Source: Gonium pectorale (Eukaryota > Chlorophyta > Chlorophyceae > Chlamydomonadales > Volvocaceae). Taken from it: a DNA stretch of 10,010 nucleotides. The first letter of the stretch is position 1, and each line of letters opens with the position of its first letter. Of this stretch, positions 6,869 to 10,010 are shown piece by piece. The translations under genes and the position numbers were made by a program. The notes beneath the pieces were generated by a model that was not told the origin of the DNA, did not search any database, and saw only the letters and a list, made by a program, of their open reading frames with translations. The stretch covers positions 577,195-587,204 of the forward strand of contig LSYV01000022.1 in NCBI GenBank assembly GCA_001584585.1, in the 5' to 3' direction.

Positions 6869-9800
6869 TCACTGCGGGAAGGCCGCGTCCACCAGCGCAA
6901 AGAACTCGGCTTTCCGCCTGCGACACCAGAGGCGGCAGGCACGGCACGGCACGGGGGGGGGCGCGGGGGGCGGAGTGGGCGCGGGGGGCGGAGTGGAGGG
7001 GGCTTGGGCACGGGCACGTGAGACCAGAGGGAAACGCCGGAGAGGCCTGGGGGCGTGGGGGGTTCTCAGGAACGGTGGAGGCGCGGAACACCGCCCGCCC
7101 ACACGGTGCGGAAGATGTGTAGATGCCACAGCGGGCGGGCGCCTGCACCATCCGCTCCCCCCTCCCTTCCCCCATACCCACATCCCGCCACCTGCGCCTC
7201 CCCCGCACCACCTCCCCTGCGCCACACCCACCCGCCCCGCGGTGGCGGTCACCGCCGAACTCACATGCAGGGACATAACCCCTTCGACTGCCTCTGGAGC
7301 TGGTTCCTACAACGACGCCATCCCTTTCGCGCTTACGCTCGTCGTATGCGTTTTCCTTTTCAACACACCCGCCCCGGCGCCCCCGCCCCCGCTCCCAGCC
7401 CTCTTCCGCATACACACGCATGGCAGCGGGCGCCACATAGCGGGGTCGTGTAGCGGGGTCGTGTAGCGGGTACTATGCGTAATGGGTTGTTGGGCTGCCG
7501 GTTAGAATGCCAGGCTGCTCGACTGTTTGCCTCGCCTCGCTCGCCTACCTCGCCTAGTCTGTTTGCCTAGTCTGTTTGCAGCATGTCCACAAGCAAGCAC
7601 GCACATTCGCACGACGTAACACACATGGATGTATGTTTTCTGCTTGCTCGCCTGCTTATAGCACACTGTCGCGCATAGATCTTCTCGATCATATTAAACA
7701 CACACGCACCTGTGGTATTCGCCCCCCCCGGGCCCGCCGCCGCGCGCCACACACACCCTGGCCCCCGGCCCCGCGGCCCCCCCTCCGGGCCCCCCCCCCC
7801 ACGCACCTGTGGTACTCGGCCCACCGCATCTTGGCGTACGCCAGGTAGTCAAAGTCGATGGGCGAGTAGCGGGCCTGCACGTACGACCACACGCCCCAGT
7901 AGGCGTGCGACAGCAGCGCAAACACACACGCCTCCGCCACCAGGCCGTCCAGAACCGCCTCCTCGGCAGCCGCCAGCGCGCCGGCGGCGGCAGCAGGCTC
8001 ATCCTCGGCCGCGGTCGCCGCCACTGCGCCGGCGGCGGCGGCTATGCGCTCCTCCGCCAGCCGCCGCAGCTCCCCGGGCTGCAGGTAGTGCCGGAAAAAT
8101 ACTTTTTGCCGCTCGGGCGAGGGGAACCTGTTGTGGCACCCCCGGGTGGCCGGGGTGAGAGCGGGGAGGGGCCGAGGGGAGGGGGTTAAGCCTGGCAGTG
8201 CACCTGTAATGGGGACGCACCCCCTTAAAACCCTGCATGCGGTGAAGTGGGCGGGTGGGGGCCGGGGTAATGAAGAAGGGAAACGGGTCGCGTCGCGGAC
8301 ACCGAATCGCATGCGTAAAAGGAGGACTTGTGGCGGTCTTGGCGTAGTTGTAGGAGACCTGTGACGACTGCGACGTCAGCGACGAGCGAGCAGCGCACCG
8401 GTGTCGGTTGTAGTGTTGACGGCTGACAACGTGAAGACGAGGCGGAGGAAAGCCCGTGCCCACCCACCCAACCTAACGCGCGGACAGACTGGCGCAGCAC
8501 TGGCGCCGCGAGCGCGGGCCTGCCCAGTGATGGGGGCGGGGCACGGACCGCGTGGCTATGCGTGGCAGCTGCAGAGGCTGGGCCATGGAGTCTCCGCGCC
8601 CGTGCGAAGCGTGCCCATGCGACTCCCGTGATCGGCCACCTATCCCACTCCACGTACCAGCCCGCCCTCACCCCCACGTACCCACCCGTGCCCTTCTTGG
8701 CTGTGTGCCGCGCGTTGGCCCCTCCCCGCTGCGCCCACTCACTCCCCGTCGTGGACCTCTCCTCGCCGTCCCTCCCTTTGTGCCCCCAGTGACGCCGGCC
8801 CCGCCCTCCTCCCGTTAATGCGCGGCTGGCTCGCCCTCACCACCTGGTGTAGTAGCAGTCACGACCCGTTTGCCACCCTCTCCATTTCCCGCCTCCCCCC
8901 CCCCACCAATCACTCCCGCAACCCCCTTGGTCGCCTAAAGTCCACCAAGACCGCCGTTACTCCCTCCACGGAGTATGCGATTCGGTGTCCGCGACGCGAC
9001 CCGATTCCCCTCCTTTATTCCCCCCCCCCAATCACACCTGCGATTGTCCCGCTCCCTGCTCGGCCGCCCCGCCCGATTACCGCCTCCCCCCCAACCCCAC
9101 CTGGTGTAGTCACAATCGAAGCCCGCGTACTCGTTGAAGTGGTTGCCAAAGTCGAACCCACGGTAGCCGTAGCCGCTGTACTCAAAGTCGATGAACTGCA
9201 GCTCGCCGTCCGCCAGCACACAAGGGCCCGCCCCCGCCCCCGCCCCCTCACCACCCTCCTCCGCCCCCCCTGCCGCCGCACTCGCACTCGCGCTCGCCGC
9301 CTCTAACCGCTGCCGCTTGGCCCCAGGCTCCGCCTCCCCTTCCGCCTCTGCGCCCGGCGCCGCCTCCGCCGCCTCCAGCGCCGCCACTCCTGCCTCCGCC
9401 CTCGCCTCGGGTGCCGCCCCCGCCTCCACCCCCGCCTTCGCCCTGCGCACCACCAGCATGTTGCCCGGCAGCAGGTCGTTGTGGCAGAACACCCGCGGCG
9501 ACCCCACCCGACCGCACACCGCCCGCAGCGCCGCCAGCTCGGTCCGCAACGCGGCAAAGTCCACCGCGGCGAAGGCGGCCTGCTTGGCGCCGTCGTGCGG
9601 GAAGGACAGCCCCTGCGCCATGTCCAGCCAGGCGTCCAGGTTATCCCACTGAGAGGTGGCGGGCGAGGAGGGGTCCAGCGTGGAGCAGGCGGCGGCGGCG
9701 GCAGCTGGTGCCGCCGCTGACGCGGCGGCGCCAGAGGCGGCCGCAGCTGCCGCTGCCGCTTCGACAGCGTGGCTCATGTCGAGCGAGTGGAATTTGCGCA

Positions 9801-9909
9801 GGCGGACGGCGATGTGGGCGACGACCCGCGGGTCGGCCGCCTGGTCGGGCGTGAGGGTGTGCGCCTCCAGGAACTCCTCCACGCGGCCGTTGGTGAAGAG
9901 CGCGAGCAC
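6869..9909 (-). CDS. choline/ethanolamine kinase, probably ethanolamine kinase (last three exons)
   Basis: This enzyme transfers phosphate from ATP to ethanolamine (or choline), the first step of the CDP-ethanolamine route to phosphatidylethanolamine. It is normally cytosolic. Exons in gene order are 9909-9101, 8127-7807 and 6917-6869, with TGA at 6871-6869. Both junctions are phase 2 and rebuild Arg. They give 392 residues, and the N-terminal exons are past the right edge. Counting from 9909, VEEFL and RKFH fit the middle of the kinase fold. HNDLLPGN (143-150) is the catalytic HxDxxxxN motif, and IDFEYSGYGYRGFDFGNHFNEYAGFDCDY (240-268) holds the metal-binding Asp and family signature. Exon 2 gives FFRHYL and WSYVQARYSPIDFDYLAYAKMRWAEYH, and exon 3 gives the RRKAEFF end. 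Ala-rich inserts occur at ~50-76 and ~157-232. Ethanolamine is favoured because Chlamydomonas makes little or no phosphatidylcholine, but the sequence alone does not settle the substrate. Confidence 0.93.
7241..7368 (+). repeat. dispersed repeat C, copy 2
   Basis: It is the partner of 6616-6744, here inside the last kinase intron and antisense to the gene. The hairpin of copy 1 is kept with one mismatch in its stem (CGCTTACG and CGTATGCG). The plus-strand frame reads ELTCRDITPSTASGAGSYND. Most differences in this part are synonymous (CTA/CTC, AGA/AGG, ATC/ATA, GGG/GGT, TCG/TCC). Confidence 0.85.
7438..7470. repeat. 13-bp tandem repeat, about 2.5 copies
   Basis: TAGCGGGGTCGTG occurs at 7438-7450 and 7451-7463, followed by a partial third unit. 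It is a short minisatellite inside the last kinase intron. Confidence 0.9.
7552..7577. repeat. 13-bp tandem repeat, two copies
   Basis: GCCTAGTCTGTTT occurs at 7552-7564 and 7565-7577, after a CTCGCCTCGCTCGCC-like stretch of related short units. It lies inside the last kinase intron. Confidence 0.9.
8266..8312 (-). repeat. dispersed repeat A, copy 4
   Basis: The core 8284-8312 is the exact reverse complement of 8975-9003 over 29 bases. Outside the core both copies continue with a similar purine-rich tract (GGTAATGAAGAAGGGAAA here). Relative to the kinase transcript this copy is in sense orientation near the acceptor, as copy 1 is in the left gene. Confidence 0.85.
8975..9030 (+). repeat. dispersed repeat A, copy 5
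   Basis: It is the inverted partner of 8266-8312, about 70-125 bases inside the kinase intron from its donor. The 29-base core is followed by a pyrimidine tract (ATTCCCCTCCTTTATTCCCC). Together the pair could act as terminal inverted repeats or as the stem of a large hairpin. Confidence 0.85.
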
Positions 9910-9974
9910 CTGGCAGGGGAGGGAGGGGGAGGGGTGTACGAGGTTGGTGGTCGGGGGCGGGGTCTAGTTGGTGG

Positions 9975-9975
9975 N
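9975..9975. other. undetermined base (N)
   Basis: One N occurs in the sequence at this position, in the presumed intron just upstream of the first visible kinase exon. It does not affect any annotated coding exon. Confidence 0.95.
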
Positions 9976-10010
9976 GTGTGGCGTAGTCATACACTCCGAC
10001 GACGACCGCT

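Larger units (their letters stand above)
6918..7806 (-). other. last intron of the kinase gene, carrying repeats
   Basis: This 889-base intron has donor AG|GTGCGT at 7806 and acceptor GTCGCAG ending at 6918. On the sense (minus) strand it is G-rich next to the donor (7735-7806) and C-rich before the acceptor (6918-7080). It contains repeat C copy 2 and two short tandem repeats. No coding exon was seen inside. Confidence 0.8.
8128..9100 (-). other. large intron of the kinase gene with inverted repeats
   Basis: This 973-base intron has donor AG|GTGGGG at 9100 and acceptor CCACAACAG ending at 8128. The junction restores the family sequence DCDYTR|FPSPERQKVFFRHYL, which fixes both borders well. 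Two copies of repeat A lie inside it in opposite orientations, about 650 bases apart. The rest shows no coding signal. Confidence 0.85.

Noticed and set aside
6449..7466. Plus-strand frames containing the repeat C peptide
   Set aside because: They lie antisense to the kinase 3' region and intron, and are Pro/His/Arg-rich outside the shared segment. There is not enough to call a gene, so the pattern is reported as a finding.
7438..7577. Short tandem repeats as a possible CRISPR array
   Set aside because: The units are 13 bp, directly abutting, without spacers and inside a eukaryotic intron.

Overview
The window looks like nuclear DNA of a green alga, most likely a volvocine or other chlorophycean relative of Chlamydomonas. 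The evidence is very high G+C, genes split by introns with AG|GT...CAG|G borders, pyrimidine-rich acceptors, alanine-rich low-complexity inserts inside an otherwise conserved enzyme, a Chlamydomonas-style plastid transit peptide, and TGTAA (the usual chlorophyte polyadenylation signal) downstream of genes. The genus cannot be told from the sequence. No prokaryotic operon, tRNA, rRNA or CRISPR array was seen.

Layout: (1) 1-1452, plus strand: the 3' end of an unidentified gene, read as three exons (up to 20, 391-596, 1347-1452). (2) 1453-2759: 3' flank and spacer with a 23-bp tandem array and two dispersed repeats. (3) 2914-4551, plus strand: a complete four-exon gene for a 251-residue, probably plastid-targeted, helical protein of unknown function. 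A more AT-rich stretch just upstream is probably its promoter and 5' leader. (4) 4552-6868: a 2.3-kb gene-free region between two convergent genes, rich in short repeats. (5) 6869-9909, minus strand: the last three exons of a choline/ethanolamine kinase, the one confidently identified gene. Its 5' exons lie beyond the right edge.

The genes show no obvious shared pathway. The kinase would feed the CDP-ethanolamine route to phosphatidylethanolamine. The other two have no recognised family. All exon borders were read by eye from splice signals and phase agreement, without transcripts.

The least expected content is in the non-coding part. A dispersed ~30-60 bp repeat has five copies, two of them inverted inside one kinase intron. 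A ~110-bp repeat carries TGTAA downstream of both plus-strand genes. A ~129-bp duplication has differences that fall mostly on third positions of one reading frame. In the four longest introns the sense strand changes from G-rich near the donor to C-rich near the acceptor.
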